Shown one piece after another: positions 17,280-26,156 of a stretch of DNA of 64,000 bases (position 1 is the first letter of the stretch; every line of letters begins with the position of its first letter). A model generated the notes under the pieces. The model had not been told where the DNA came from. It saw only the letters and a list, made by a program, of their open reading frames with translations, and ran no database searches. This DNA comes from Novosphingobium profundi (GTDB lineage: Bacteria; Pseudomonadota; Alphaproteobacteria; Sphingomonadales; Sphingomonadaceae). A program made the translations under genes and the position numbers. The stretch is taken from positions 186,001-250,000 of the forward strand of contig NZ_JAIVLF010000006.1 of assembly GCF_020524485.1 (NCBI RefSeq). Direction: 5' to 3'.

Positions 17280-17287
17280 CCAGATCC

Positions 17288-17310
17288 GGCGTCTGACCTA
17301 GGCCGACGCC
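17288..17310. other. Imperfect palindrome after SbcC-like gene
   Basis: GGCGTC (17288-17293) and GACGCC (17305-17310) flank a near-palindromic CCTAGG centre, 8 bases after the stop codon. It could attenuate transcription between the SbcCD-like pair and the helicase gene, or act as an internal operator. No T-run follows. Confidence 0.35.
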
Positions 17311-17355
17311 AGAACCCCACAAGGCCGCACCTCACCGTCTTCGTATTCAGGAGGT

Positions 17356-20300
17356 TTGTTCAAGACCTTGCGTACCTATTCCGACACGCTTCTGCATTCG
17401 CCTTCGGACCTTGTCCGCTTCCTGGCCTGCCGCCACGCGAGCGCGCTCGATCTTTTGCGCCTGCGCGACCCTGAAGCTCTCCCGGAACGAGCCGAAGACG
17501 ATGAACTGGCCAAGCGCGTGCAGCAGCAGGGCCTCGATCACGAGGATGCCTACCGGGCCCGTCTGGAGGCCGGTGGCGGGCTGGTCGAGATTGCCACCAC
17601 CGGCACGCTCGAGGCGCGCGCCGCAGCCACGGCAAAGGCCATGCGCGCGGGCGCACCGGCCATCTTTCAGGCCACATTCTACGATCCGCCCTGGCATGGC
17701 TTTGCCGATTTCCTGATCCGGGTGGAGACACCCTCCGAGCTTGGTGCCTGGTCGTACGAGCCCGTCGATACCAAGCTCGCCCGCTCGGTGAAGCCCTCCT
17801 ACATCGTGCAGCTGGGCCTCTATGCGCAGATGATGGCGCGGGTGCAGGGCATGGTGCCCCGGCGCGTCCATGTCGCGCTCGGCTCAGGCGAAACCGAGAG
17901 CTTTCGCCTGGCCGAATTCGCCTACACGCTCGAGGCGGCACAGGCGCGCTACCTGGACTTCATCGAGACAGGAGCGGCCGGCTCCACCCCCGAGCCCTGC
18001 TCGGCCTGTTCGCTGTGCGGCTGGCGCGAGCATTGCGATGCGGTGTGGCAGGAGGCTGATCACCTCTCCTTCGTCGCTGGCCTTGGCACGCCCCAGCGCC
18101 TGAAACTCGAAGCCGACGGCATCACCACCCTGGCCCAATTGGCCGCCGCCGATCCCGACCATCGCGTGCCGCGCATGGCACGCGAGACCTTTGCCAAGCT
18201 GCGCGAACAGGCGATCCTGCAGCGTGAACGCCGCGAAGGCGCAGAGGCCCGGGTCGTCCGCCTCCCCGTGGAGGACGGGCGCGGCTTCACCCAGCTTCCC
18301 CCGCCCGATCCGGCCGATCTGTTCTTCGATCTGGAAGGCGATCCACTCACCCAGGGCGGCCTCGAGTACCTCTGGGGCATTCACTATCGCGAGGACACCC
18401 GGCCCGAATTCCGCTTCCGCTGGGGGCATGACCATGTGGCAGAGCGCCTCGCCTTCGAAAGCACGGTCGACTGGATGGTCGCGCATCTCGCCGCAAATCC
18501 GGGCGCGCATATCTATCACTACGCGCCGTACGAAGTGACCGCGCTGCGCCGCCTGTCCACGCTCCACGCCAGTCGCGAGGACGCGGTGGACAAGCTGCTG
18601 CGCGAGCGGCGTCTGGTCGATTTGTATGGCGTGCTGCGCCAGTCGATCCGCACCAGCGAGCCCAACCTCTCGCTCAAGACCATGGAGACGTTCTTTGCGC
18701 CAAAACGCGGGGAAAACGTGGCCAATGCGGCCGACTCGATCATCGAATACAAGAACTGGCAGGACACCGGCGGCGCGAATGGCGGCGATCAGGCCATCCT
18801 CGACGACATTCTCGCCTACAACAAGGTCGACTGCGAGAACACCGAGGCCCTGCGCGACTGGCTGATCTCCCTGCGCCCGGACGATCTGCCCTGGCGCAGC
18901 GTGGGACCTGCCAAGGCGATGGAGGCCGAACAGAGCGAAGCCGCTCTGGAAGCCCAGGCCGCCGCCGAAGCGCTCATCGCGGCCATCCACGCCGGTCCCT
19001 TGCCGCCGAGCATGGAAGGCCGCGAACTCGTCGCCCACCTCACCCAGTTCCACCGCCGCGCCGACAAACCCGCGTACTGGTCGATGTTCGATCGGGCCGA
19101 AGCCGATCCTGACGATCTGGTCGAGGATGGCGAATGCATCGGCGCAATCCGCCCCTTCCCCTCGCCCGAACACGAAGACCAGTGGCAGTGGAAAGAGAAG
19201 CAGAACACCGTGGCGCGCTACAGCTTCCCACCGCAGGACACCAAGATGCGCAAGGGCACGCAGGTGCTCCACGCACCCACCCTCGTGCCGCTTGGCGCAA
19301 TCCAGGAAATCGATACCCGGCGCGGCGTTCTCACTCTCAAGCGCAAGCTCAAAGCCGGTGAAGCGTTCCCTGAGGTCGGCTCACTGATCCCGGGCGCGCC
19401 GATCAACACCAGCGCCCTGCGCGACGCGGTCAAGCGCGTGGCCGGGGCCTGGGCCTCGGGCGAAACGCGCTACACCGCTCTCCTCGACCTGATCGCGCGC
19501 ACGCCCCCGCGCCTGCACGACTGGTCAGGTGGCCCCATGGTCCGCGAAGGCGAAACGCTGGTCGAGGCCACCGCGCTGCGCTGCCTTGCGCTCGATGACA
19601 GCGCGCTCTTCGTGCAAGGGCCTCCCGGCACCGGCAAGACCTACACCAGCGCGCACGCCATCCTCGCGCTGATTGCGGCCGGCAAGCGCGTGGGGGTTTC
19701 CTCCAACAGCCACAAGGCGATCAACAACCTGCTCGCCAAGGTGGAGGAGGTGGCGCTGGAAACCGGCCAGACCTTCTCGGGCGTGAAGAAAGCCAGCAAA
19801 ACCAGTCCGGACAGCGAACTTGGCGGCACGATCATCACCGACGTCTATACCAACAAGGACGTGATCGACTATCACCCCGATCTGGTCGGCGGGACGGCCT
19901 GGCTCTTCGCGAGCGAAGACATGGACCAGACCCTCGACTATCTGTTCGTCGACGAGGCGGGGCAGGTCTCGCTCGGCCACCTCCTCGCCATGGGCGCCTC
20001 GGCCCGCAACATCGTGCTGGTGGGCGACCAGATGCAGCTGGGCCAGCCCATCCAGGGCGCGCATCCCGGAGAGAGCGGGCTTTCCGCGCTCGACTACCTG
20101 CTCGAGGGCGAAGCCACCGTCGCGCCCGATCGCGGCATCCTGCTCGACACCTCCTGGCGCATGCACCCCGAGATCTGCGACTTCATCTCGGGCGCGGTCT
20201 ATGACGGACGCCTGAGGCCCCTGTCCGCCTGCGCCAACCAGACGCTGCAGCTGAAGGACGGCCACGACCCCGCGCTTGCCCCCCACGGCATCCGGTTCCT

Positions 20301-20757
20301 CGAACAGGACCACAAGGACTGCGGCCAGCGCAGCGATGCCGAGGCTCTGCGCGTAAAGGAGCTGTGCGCAGAGCTGATCGGCACGCCCTTCATCGACCGC
20401 GCGGGCAAGCCAGGCCGCATCGCCTGGGCCAACATCCTGATCGTCGCGCCCTACAACATGCAGGTGAACGCCCTCCGGGAGGCCCTGCCCGAAGCCGCCC
20501 AGATAGGTACGGTCGACAAGTTCCAGGGCCAGGAAGCCGAAGTGGTGATCGTCAGCCTGACGACCTCCTCACCCGACGACCTGCCCCGCCACGTCGACTT
20601 CTTCTACTCGAAAAACCGCCTCAACGTCGCCATCAGCCGCGCACGGACGCTGGCGCTGGTTCTCGCCAACCCGCGCCTCCTCGAACTCGACGCGAAATCG
20701 GTGGAGCACCTGAGGCTCGTCAACACGCTCGCCCATGTGGCGGAGGAAGGGATGTAA
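17356..20757 (+). CDS. RecB-like nuclease, RNase H-like exonuclease and SF1 helicase fusion (TM0106 family)
   Basis: 1133 residues. Three enzymatic modules are read in order. (1) A Cas4/RecB-type PD-(D/E)xK nuclease: ADFLIRVE (Asp118), VDTKLARS (Asp138, Lys140), VQLGLYAQMM, then four cysteines CSACSLCGWREHC (215, 218, 221, 227), the usual iron-sulphur ligands. (2) A DEDD/RNase_H_2-like domain: LFFDLEGDP (Asp325), HYAPYEVTALRRL, YNKVDCENTEAL. (3) A Dna2/UPF1-type SF1 helicase: VQGPPGTGKTYT (Lys761), LFVDEAGQVS (Asp866), VGDQMQLGQP, DTSWRMHPEIC, TVDKFQGQEAEVV and RLNVAISRAR. The start is uncertain: AGGAGG (17349-17354) is 1 base from TTG 17356 and 13 from TTG 17368. The stop abuts the next start. 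Confidence 0.9.
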   Translation: MFKTLRTYSDTLLHSPSDLVRFLACRHASALDLLRLRDPEALPERAEDDELAKRVQQQGLDHEDAYRARLEAGGGLVEIATTGTLEARAAATAKAMRAGAPAIFQATFYDPPWHGFADFLIRVETPSELGAWSYEPVDTKLARSVKPSYIVQLGLYAQMMARVQGMVPRRVHVALGSGETESFRLAEFAYTLEAAQARYLDFIETGAAGSTPEPCSACSLCGWREHCDAVWQEADHLSFVAGLGTPQRLKLEADGITTLAQLAAADPDHRVPRMARETFAKLREQAILQRERREGAEARVVRLPVEDGRGFTQLPPPDPADLFFDLEGDPLTQGGLEYLWGIHYREDTRPEFRFRWGHDHVAERLAFESTVDWMVAHLAANPGAHIYHYAPYEVTALRRLSTLHASREDAVDKLLRERRLVDLYGVLRQSIRTSEPNLSLKTMETFFAPKRGENVANAADSIIEYKNWQDTGGANGGDQAILDDILAYNKVDCENTEALRDWLISLRPDDLPWRSVGPAKAMEAEQSEAALEAQAAAEALIAAIHAGPLPPSMEGRELVAHLTQFHRRADKPAYWSMFDRAEADPDDLVEDGECIGAIRPFPSPEHEDQWQWKEKQNTVARYSFPPQDTKMRKGTQVLHAPTLVPLGAIQEIDTRRGVLTLKRKLKAGEAFPEVGSLIPGAPINTSALRDAVKRVAGAWASGETRYTALLDLIARTPPRLHDWSGGPMVREGETLVEATALRCLALDDSALFVQGPPGTGKTYTSAHAILALIAAGKRVGVSSNSHKAINNLLAKVEEVALETGQTFSGVKKASKTSPDSELGGTIITDVYTNKDVIDYHPDLVGGTAWLFASEDMDQTLDYLFVDEAGQVSLGHLLAMGASARNIVLVGDQMQLGQPIQGAHPGESGLSALDYLLEGEATVAPDRGILLDTSWRMHPEICDFISGAVYDGRLRPLSACANQTLQLKDGHDPALAPHGIRFLEQDHKDCGQRSDAEALRVKELCAELIGTPFIDRAGKPGRIAWANILIVAPYNMQVNALREALPEAAQIGTVDKFQGQEAEVVIVSLTTSSPDDLPRHVDFFYSKNRLNVAISRARTLALVLANPRLLELDAKSVEHLRLVNTLAHVAEEGM

Positions 20758-23418
20758 GTGCGGGAAATCGAGTTCAAAGAGTGGCTGACAGACGGTGGCG
20801 CTGAATCGACCAAGGCTTTAAACGTCCGAATCCACGCGCTGCGAAAGATTGAGCAAAATCTCTCGAGGTTAGGCTTTACGTTCGCGGATCTCGAGGAGGC
20901 TTATACAGCCGACCGGTTCGTGTCGCTGATTCAGAAGCTTGGCGAACTAAGGGAGAATGCACGACAGGGTGGGGACTATTCCCGAATTCTTCTCCCTGAA
21001 TCGAAGGCCGCTGACCGGCGGCTATCTTACTGGCAGAGTTGGTTGAAACGCTATGGCGCATTCTTGTCCGGCGAAGAGCACGGCGAGGGAAATGCCGACC
21101 GGATTCGGCTCCACGTTTTAGAGCATTACATTGAACCAGCACGCGAGCGAGACGAGGCAAGCGTCAAAGTACATGTAGGCACCGTCAATGACGCGCTCGC
21201 CTTAAAAAAAAATTGGCGGAATGTTTTCCAATCCCTGACAAATAAAAAATTCTTGAATATGGCCGACCTACCTCCACCAGAACGAATTGGAGCAAAAGAC
21301 AGCCCTGCCACGCATTTTATATTCGATCTTAGTGGAGGCATCGGAGAAGCTGCTATTCTCCAACATTTTCGGGTAAACTCTTATTTTAACGAAGCAATTT
21401 CCAACTGGACGGAGAATCAGAAGCAAGAATTTGTTCGAATCGCAATAGCCGTACATCAGGCCGGTCTCGACTGGTGGTTCGTCAATATCGACCACACGCC
21501 GGTGCGCTTTGGCCGCCGGGACAAGGGCGCAGCGCGGGCCCATGCCGTTATCGGATACCTTCGCGCCCAGGAGGCCGCGGTCAACCTCAACCAGAAAAAC
21601 AACGCGGTACGTCTGATCGAGGAACGGCAGGTTCCCTTCACGAGTGATGCCGTCTCGCAGCTATGCTCTGCCCTCCAGAGCCGATCTTCCGAAATCTCTG
21701 CAAGACTTCCCGTCGATCCGCCCCGGGCGGGCTACTGGCCCGATGAATTCAGGGCCGATGAGATCGTCACAGACACCACACCAGAAGGGTCTTACGTGAG
21801 CACGCCCACCAACCTCATCCTCTACGGCCCGCCCGGAACCGGCAAGACTTACGCAACTGCGCAGGAAGCCGTGCGCCTATGCGATGAAAACGTACCGGAA
21901 GATCGCGACGAGCTCATGGCGCTCTACCGTAGACTCCAGAAGGAGAACCGGATCGCCTTCCTCACCTTTCACCAGTCCATGGCATACGAGGACTTCGTTG
22001 AAGGCCTGCGGCCCGACACGAAATCGAGCGAAGGTGAGGACTCCTCATCGTCCGGAGGGTTTCAACTCGTCCCTGCCGCCGGAATTTTCCGCAAGATCGC
22101 ACGTCTGGCCGAAGAAGCCGCAGGTCTCCCGGACAAGGCCGCAAGCGGATCGAAGCCGGTCCGCCTCGACGTAGGGCAACGCCAGGTCTTCAAGATGTCG
22201 CTCGGCAGAGCCGGGATCGAGGAGCATATTTACGAGGACGCACTGGAAACGGGCGTCATATCACTGGGCTGGGGCGGCGGCATCGACTGGACGGATCACG
22301 ATACCTACGAGGCCATTCACGCTCGCTGGAACCAGGATCATCCCGGCACCAACGGAAATGATGGCAACATCAGCCAGACATACCGCTTCCGGGTCAGCAT
22401 GAAAGTGGGGGATCTGGTTCTGATCTCCGCCGGGAATACGCAAATCCGGGCCATCGCCGAAGTGACCGGAGACTATTCCTTCGCACCCGCTGCGGAATAT
22501 ACCAATCAGAGACCGGTACGCTGGCTGAAGGTTTTCGACGACCCGATAGCCGTGGACACGGTCTATTCCCGTCCCTTCACGCAGCGCTCGTGCTATCGTC
22601 TTCGCGAAGAGTTCCTCAAACGCGGTGCACTGCAGACACTTCTTTCGAATGTTTCTGACCCCCAGGAATTCGACATTGAGCCGGCACCCGAGAGCGCGCA
22701 GGCCGCAGGCCCTGCAAACATTCCCCAATTCGTCCTCATCATCGACGAGATCAACCGGGCGAATGTCTCCAAGGTTTTCGGCGAACTGATCACGTTGCTG
22801 GAGCCGGACAAGCGGCTTGGCATGACCAATGCGCTTACCGTTACGCTGCCCTATTCCCGGCGCGAATTCGGCGTGCCTGCCAACCTCCACATCATCGGCA
22901 CGATGAACACGGCCGACCGTTCGATCGCGCGGCTCGATACCGCGCTGCGGCGGCGTTTCACGTTCCGCGAACTGGCGCCCGATGTGACTGTGGCGGCTTT
23001 TCAGGAGGCCGAGCGCGCAACCGGCATCGCGCTCGGCAAGGTGCTCACCGCAATCAACGAGCGGATCGAGTATCTGCTCGATCGCGAACATCGCATCGGC
23101 CATGCCTTCTTCATCGGCTGCACCACGCGCAAAGACGTCGATGGCGTGATGCGCGAGAAGATCATCCCGCTCCTGCAGGAGTTCTTCTTCGAGGACTGGG
23201 GCATGATCGCCGCCGTCCTGGGCACCGGCTTCGTGGAGGGAAGGCCGCTCAGGGCCCCGCGTGGGCTGGAGAAGCTCCAGTCCTTCACCATGAGCGAAGC
23301 ACGGACCCGTTGGCGGGTGCGTGATGACTTTGCCGAGGATGCCTACACGACGCTGATCGCGGGACGTGTAGAAGTGTCGGACGAGGGCCCTGCAGACGAA
23401 CTCGACGAAGAGGCATGA
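20758..23418 (+). CDS. McrB-like AAA+ protein with internal PUA/EVE-like domain
   Basis: 886 residues, GTG start immediately after the preceding TAA. The McrB-type AAA+ core is clear: Walker A YGPPGTGKTYAT (Lys363), FLTFHQSMAYEDFVEGLRP, Walker B LIIDEINRANVSKVFGEL (Asp663, Glu664), GTMNTADRSIARLDTALR (Asn717, Asp720) and the arginine finger region RRRF. Walker A and B are 300 residues apart, far more than normal, because residues about 475-625 form an inserted segment (VFKMSLGRAG, ISLGWGGGIDW, MKVGDLVLISAG, IRAIAEVTGDYSF) resembling PUA/EVE-type readers of modified bases. Residues 1-340 match nothing I recognise, and bases 20760-21480 are distinctly AT-richer than the rest. McrC follows with ATGA overlap. 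Confidence 0.9.
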   Translation: MREIEFKEWLTDGGAESTKALNVRIHALRKIEQNLSRLGFTFADLEEAYTADRFVSLIQKLGELRENARQGGDYSRILLPESKAADRRLSYWQSWLKRYGAFLSGEEHGEGNADRIRLHVLEHYIEPARERDEASVKVHVGTVNDALALKKNWRNVFQSLTNKKFLNMADLPPPERIGAKDSPATHFIFDLSGGIGEAAILQHFRVNSYFNEAISNWTENQKQEFVRIAIAVHQAGLDWWFVNIDHTPVRFGRRDKGAARAHAVIGYLRAQEAAVNLNQKNNAVRLIEERQVPFTSDAVSQLCSALQSRSSEISARLPVDPPRAGYWPDEFRADEIVTDTTPEGSYVSTPTNLILYGPPGTGKTYATAQEAVRLCDENVPEDRDELMALYRRLQKENRIAFLTFHQSMAYEDFVEGLRPDTKSSEGEDSSSSGGFQLVPAAGIFRKIARLAEEAAGLPDKAASGSKPVRLDVGQRQVFKMSLGRAGIEEHIYEDALETGVISLGWGGGIDWTDHDTYEAIHARWNQDHPGTNGNDGNISQTYRFRVSMKVGDLVLISAGNTQIRAIAEVTGDYSFAPAAEYTNQRPVRWLKVFDDPIAVDTVYSRPFTQRSCYRLREEFLKRGALQTLLSNVSDPQEFDIEPAPESAQAAGPANIPQFVLIIDEINRANVSKVFGELITLLEPDKRLGMTNALTVTLPYSRREFGVPANLHIIGTMNTADRSIARLDTALRRRFTFRELAPDVTVAAFQEAERATGIALGKVLTAINERIEYLLDREHRIGHAFFIGCTTRKDVDGVMREKIIPLLQEFFFEDWGMIAAVLGTGFVEGRPLRAPRGLEKLQSFTMSEARTRWRVRDDFAEDAYTTLIAGRVEVSDEGPADELDEEA

Positions 23419-24797
23419 GACACGTCTCTCGCCCCGAATGGGGTCGGATAAAGGTTGCGAAAGAGGGCGAAGAGAACGTGCTCTCGCGCAGCGAAGCCCT
23501 CGCGTTGGAGCGTGCCGCCAAAGCCCATCCGCTCGGCGGCAAGGACGGGCACGCCATCCTCACGCACTATCACGATCATGTGAAATGCGCACAGATGGTG
23601 GGCGTGCTCTCCGCGCCGGGGATCAGCCTGGAAATCCTGCCCAAGATCGATCCGACGAGCCCTGCAGAAGATGCACCTACCGTGCGCGCGCGGCTCGTCT
23701 CCCTGATCGATCTCGCGCTCGATCTGAAGCTGGCCGAAGGCGAAGCGGCGGCCATGGCGCGCGACGCCCAGAGCCTGCTGGACCTGTTCATCCGTATCTT
23801 CGCCAGGCGCCTTGCAGCGCAGGTCCGACAAGGGCTGCCGCGCCACTATCTCGCACGCGAAGATGACCTGCGCGCGCTGCGCGGACGGCTCGACGTGACG
23901 CGCCAGTTCACCGTCAATGCCGTGCGTCCTGATCGTTTGTCATGCCGCTATGACGAGTTCGACAGCGACATCCCGCTGATGCAGGTGATGGCCTGCACCA
24001 TCGTGACCTTGCGCAAACGCACCCGCACGCTGTCAACGGCGCGTCTGCTCGACGAGCTGCGCTTCGCGTTCGACGATGTGACCCTGCTGGCGCCTGGCCG
24101 CCTGCCCTGGCAGGACATCACCATCGACCGCTCGAACAGGCGCTGGGAAAGCCTGTTGAAGCTGGCGCGCATGCTGCTTGGCCAGGACTGGCAGGCGACG
24201 GCGCATCACGCAGCGGGACCGCAAGGTCATTCGCTGCTCTTCCCGATGAACGATCTGTTCGAAAAGGCCGTGGCGAACCTGCTGCGGCACAGCCTTGGCG
24301 AACAGGGCTATGATGTGCGCGCCCAGGATCAGAGCCAATACTGCCTGCACGAGAACGGCCGCAATTTCTTCCAGATGCGCCCCGACATCGTCATCCGCAA
24401 AGGCGCCCGAACCGTGGCCATCATCGACACCAAGTGGAAGCCGCTCGACGCCGATCACCTTGCGCATGGGCATTGGGGGCAGCAGGAGCCGGATGCCCAT
24501 GGCGAGGCGGCCGTGCTGTCCGGCAAGGGCGGCGTCAGCCAGGGCGACGTCTACCAGATGATGGCCTATGCCCATGTTCACCGCTGCGACCAGCTCATGC
24601 TGCTCTATCCCGCGCGGCCGGGCCGTGGCAGCAGGACGCTCCGCACGTTCAGCCTGCACCCCGATGGCGGGAAGACACTTTCAATCGGCGCCGTGGACAT
24701 GGCGGGATCCCCCCGCACGATCGCAAACGCCTTGCGCGATCTCATCGTGCCGACCCTCGATCCGCCTCAGCGTTCGCCGCTGCATTCTGCGGCCTGA
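23415..24797 (+). CDS. McrC-family endonuclease subunit
   Basis: 460 residues; its ATG overlaps the mcrB-like stop codon. The N-terminal half is the McrC beta-barrel region that contacts the McrB hexamer (GVLSAPGISLEILPKID, LPRHYLAREDDLRALRGRLD). The C-terminal half is a PD-(D/E)xK nuclease: FPMNDLFEKAVANLLRHSL, MRPDIVIRKG (Asp324), VAIIDTKWKPLD (Asp338, Lys340) and YQMMAYAHVH. In type IV restriction, McrB reads modified DNA and translocates it by nucleotide hydrolysis, while McrC cuts. The catalytic residues are intact, so a functional restriction pair is predicted. It is the last gene of the five-gene block; the next gene is on the opposite strand. Confidence 0.92.
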   Translation: MRHVSRPEWGRIKVAKEGEENVLSRSEALALERAAKAHPLGGKDGHAILTHYHDHVKCAQMVGVLSAPGISLEILPKIDPTSPAEDAPTVRARLVSLIDLALDLKLAEGEAAAMARDAQSLLDLFIRIFARRLAAQVRQGLPRHYLAREDDLRALRGRLDVTRQFTVNAVRPDRLSCRYDEFDSDIPLMQVMACTIVTLRKRTRTLSTARLLDELRFAFDDVTLLAPGRLPWQDITIDRSNRRWESLLKLARMLLGQDWQATAHHAAGPQGHSLLFPMNDLFEKAVANLLRHSLGEQGYDVRAQDQSQYCLHENGRNFFQMRPDIVIRKGARTVAIIDTKWKPLDADHLAHGHWGQQEPDAHGEAAVLSGKGGVSQGDVYQMMAYAHVHRCDQLMLLYPARPGRGSRTLRTFSLHPDGGKTLSIGAVDMAGSPRTIANALRDLIVPTLDPPQRSPLHSAA

Positions 24798-24956
24798 AAG
24801 CGGATTGGCCCCACGCCTACGCGCGACAGCCAGCCTTCATTCCTTCATCGCCAAGCACGCGATGATCCTCGACGTGTTGCCCGATGATATGCCCTCGCCC
24901 AATCCGGCCGGCGCCAGCCATCTGGCGTTCGTGCACCCAAGGGCCCTGGTGCGCGG

Positions 24957-25913
24957 TCAGCTGGCCTGAAGGGCAGCCGGAAGCGCCTTGACGAGATCGC
25001 GGGCGAGAGCGGCGGCTTCGGGGTGTTCCTCGGCAAGGCGATCCCGGTGGAGAAAGATCAGACGGCGGCGCACGATGGGGCCCGTCAGCGCGACGACGGC
25101 CAGGCGCGCAGGGTCGTAGCCGCGCACGTAGAGGCGCGGCATGACCCCGACCGCAAGGCCGCTGGCGACAAGGCCGAACAGCGATTCCATGTGATCGACA
25201 CGGTAGTGGCGCGAATGGACGATGTTGGCCTCGCGCATCGCCGCCGTGCTGATCTCGCCGATGCTGCCAGAGCGGAAATGGACCACTTCAAGCCCGGCAA
25301 GTTCCGCCCAGGTTACGCTGCCACGCGCGGCAAGGGGATGCTCGGCGCCGAGCACGAGGGCCATCTCGTCCTCGATCAGGGGGGTGCCAGCGAGACCCTC
25401 CTCGATCAGCGTGGTCGCGCAGATCGCCATGTCGAGGGCGCCGCGCTGGAGCCCGGTGATGAGCGTGTCGCTGGTGCCATCGGTGATGTCGACGCTGATC
25501 GCGCGCGCATCCTGGTCGAGCCCGGCGACGAACTGCGCCAGCGCCGGGAGCGCCGACGGCATCGTCCCGATCCGCACCGTCGTCGTGCGGCGGCGCAGCG
25601 TGTCGTTCATGTCCTGGAAGGCGTTGTCCGCCGTCGTCAGGAGGCGCCAGGCGTGAGGCAGCAGGGCCTCGCCCGCCTCGGTCAGATTCACCCGGTGAGT
25701 CGTGCGCTCGAACAGCCGTACACCGAGAATCGTCTCCACCTGTCGGATAGAAGCACTGAGCGCCGGCTGCGAAACCGCCATCGCCTCGGCCGCCCGGCTG
25801 AAGTTGCCGGTCTGGCTCAAGGCCACGAAAAAGCGCAGTTGCCGTATCGAAATCGGCATGTGCGGCGGGGAGTTAGGCACAGGCCCCGAGGGCGGCACGG
25901 CGGGTGTGGACAT
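24957..25913 (-). CDS. LysR-type transcriptional regulator
   Basis: 318 residues from the outer ATG; an inner ATG at 25859 (MPISIRQLRFFVALSQTG) fits the usual LysR start better. The N-terminal winged helix-turn-helix (RQLRFFVALSQTGNFSRAAE, VSQPALSASIRQVETILGVR) is canonical, followed by a linker helix and a two-lobed substrate-binding domain (VRIGTMPSALPALAQF, ISVDITDGTSDTLITGLQRG, LDMAICATTLIEEGLAG, LVLGAEHPLAA). It is divergent from the TonB receptor and purine nucleoside genes, with an AT-rich inverted repeat between them, so it is the natural candidate regulator of that locus and of itself. The inducer is not predictable from the sequence. Confidence 0.92.
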   Translation of the reverse strand: MSTPAVPPSGPVPNSPPHMPISIRQLRFFVALSQTGNFSRAAEAMAVSQPALSASIRQVETILGVRLFERTTHRVNLTEAGEALLPHAWRLLTTADNAFQDMNDTLRRRTTTVRIGTMPSALPALAQFVAGLDQDARAISVDITDGTSDTLITGLQRGALDMAICATTLIEEGLAGTPLIEDEMALVLGAEHPLAARGSVTWAELAGLEVVHFRSGSIGEISTAAMREANIVHSRHYRVDHMESLFGLVASGLAVGVMPRLYVRGYDPARLAVVALTGPIVRRRLIFLHRDRLAEEHPEAAALARDLVKALPAALQAS

Positions 25914-25952
25914 GGCGGGGGTGACTTCCGTTCTGCGCGGGACCGCCCTTCC

Positions 25953-25969
25953 TATAATACGGATTTATA
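25953..25969. promoter_or_regulatory. LysR-type operator candidate in divergent promoter region
   Basis: TATAATACGGATTTATA has inverted arms TATAA and TTATA around 7 bases and fits the T-N11-A pattern bound by LysR proteins. It is 40 bases upstream of the LysR start in an unusually AT-rich patch (25950-25995) between divergent genes. Confidence 0.5.
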
Positions 25970-26156
25970 GAATGATAAATATAAACAGTTTCCCCTGATA
26001 ACCGGGCCACCATAGGGTCCGCCCCATCCAGACCGCCGGTGCGAAAAAATGAGGGTTCCGGCGGCCCGTTCCATCCCCCATGCCGGGTCTGCCATGGGAT
26101 GCGGGTGGCACGGGAGATCCCGCAAGGGGTCCGAAGTTCTTTCCAGGGGGTCAGTC

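Noticed and set aside
13522..24797. Considered as part of a prophage or integrative element
   Set aside because: No integrase, tRNA target, phage structural genes or flanking direct repeats were seen; only the start of the McrB-like gene has unusual composition.
24798..24956. Short frame after mcrC (for example from 24862, MILDVLPDDMPSPNPAGASH)
   Set aside because: Only 35 codons, no ribosome site, and it runs into the 3' end of the convergent LysR gene. Possibly a relic, not supportable as a gene.
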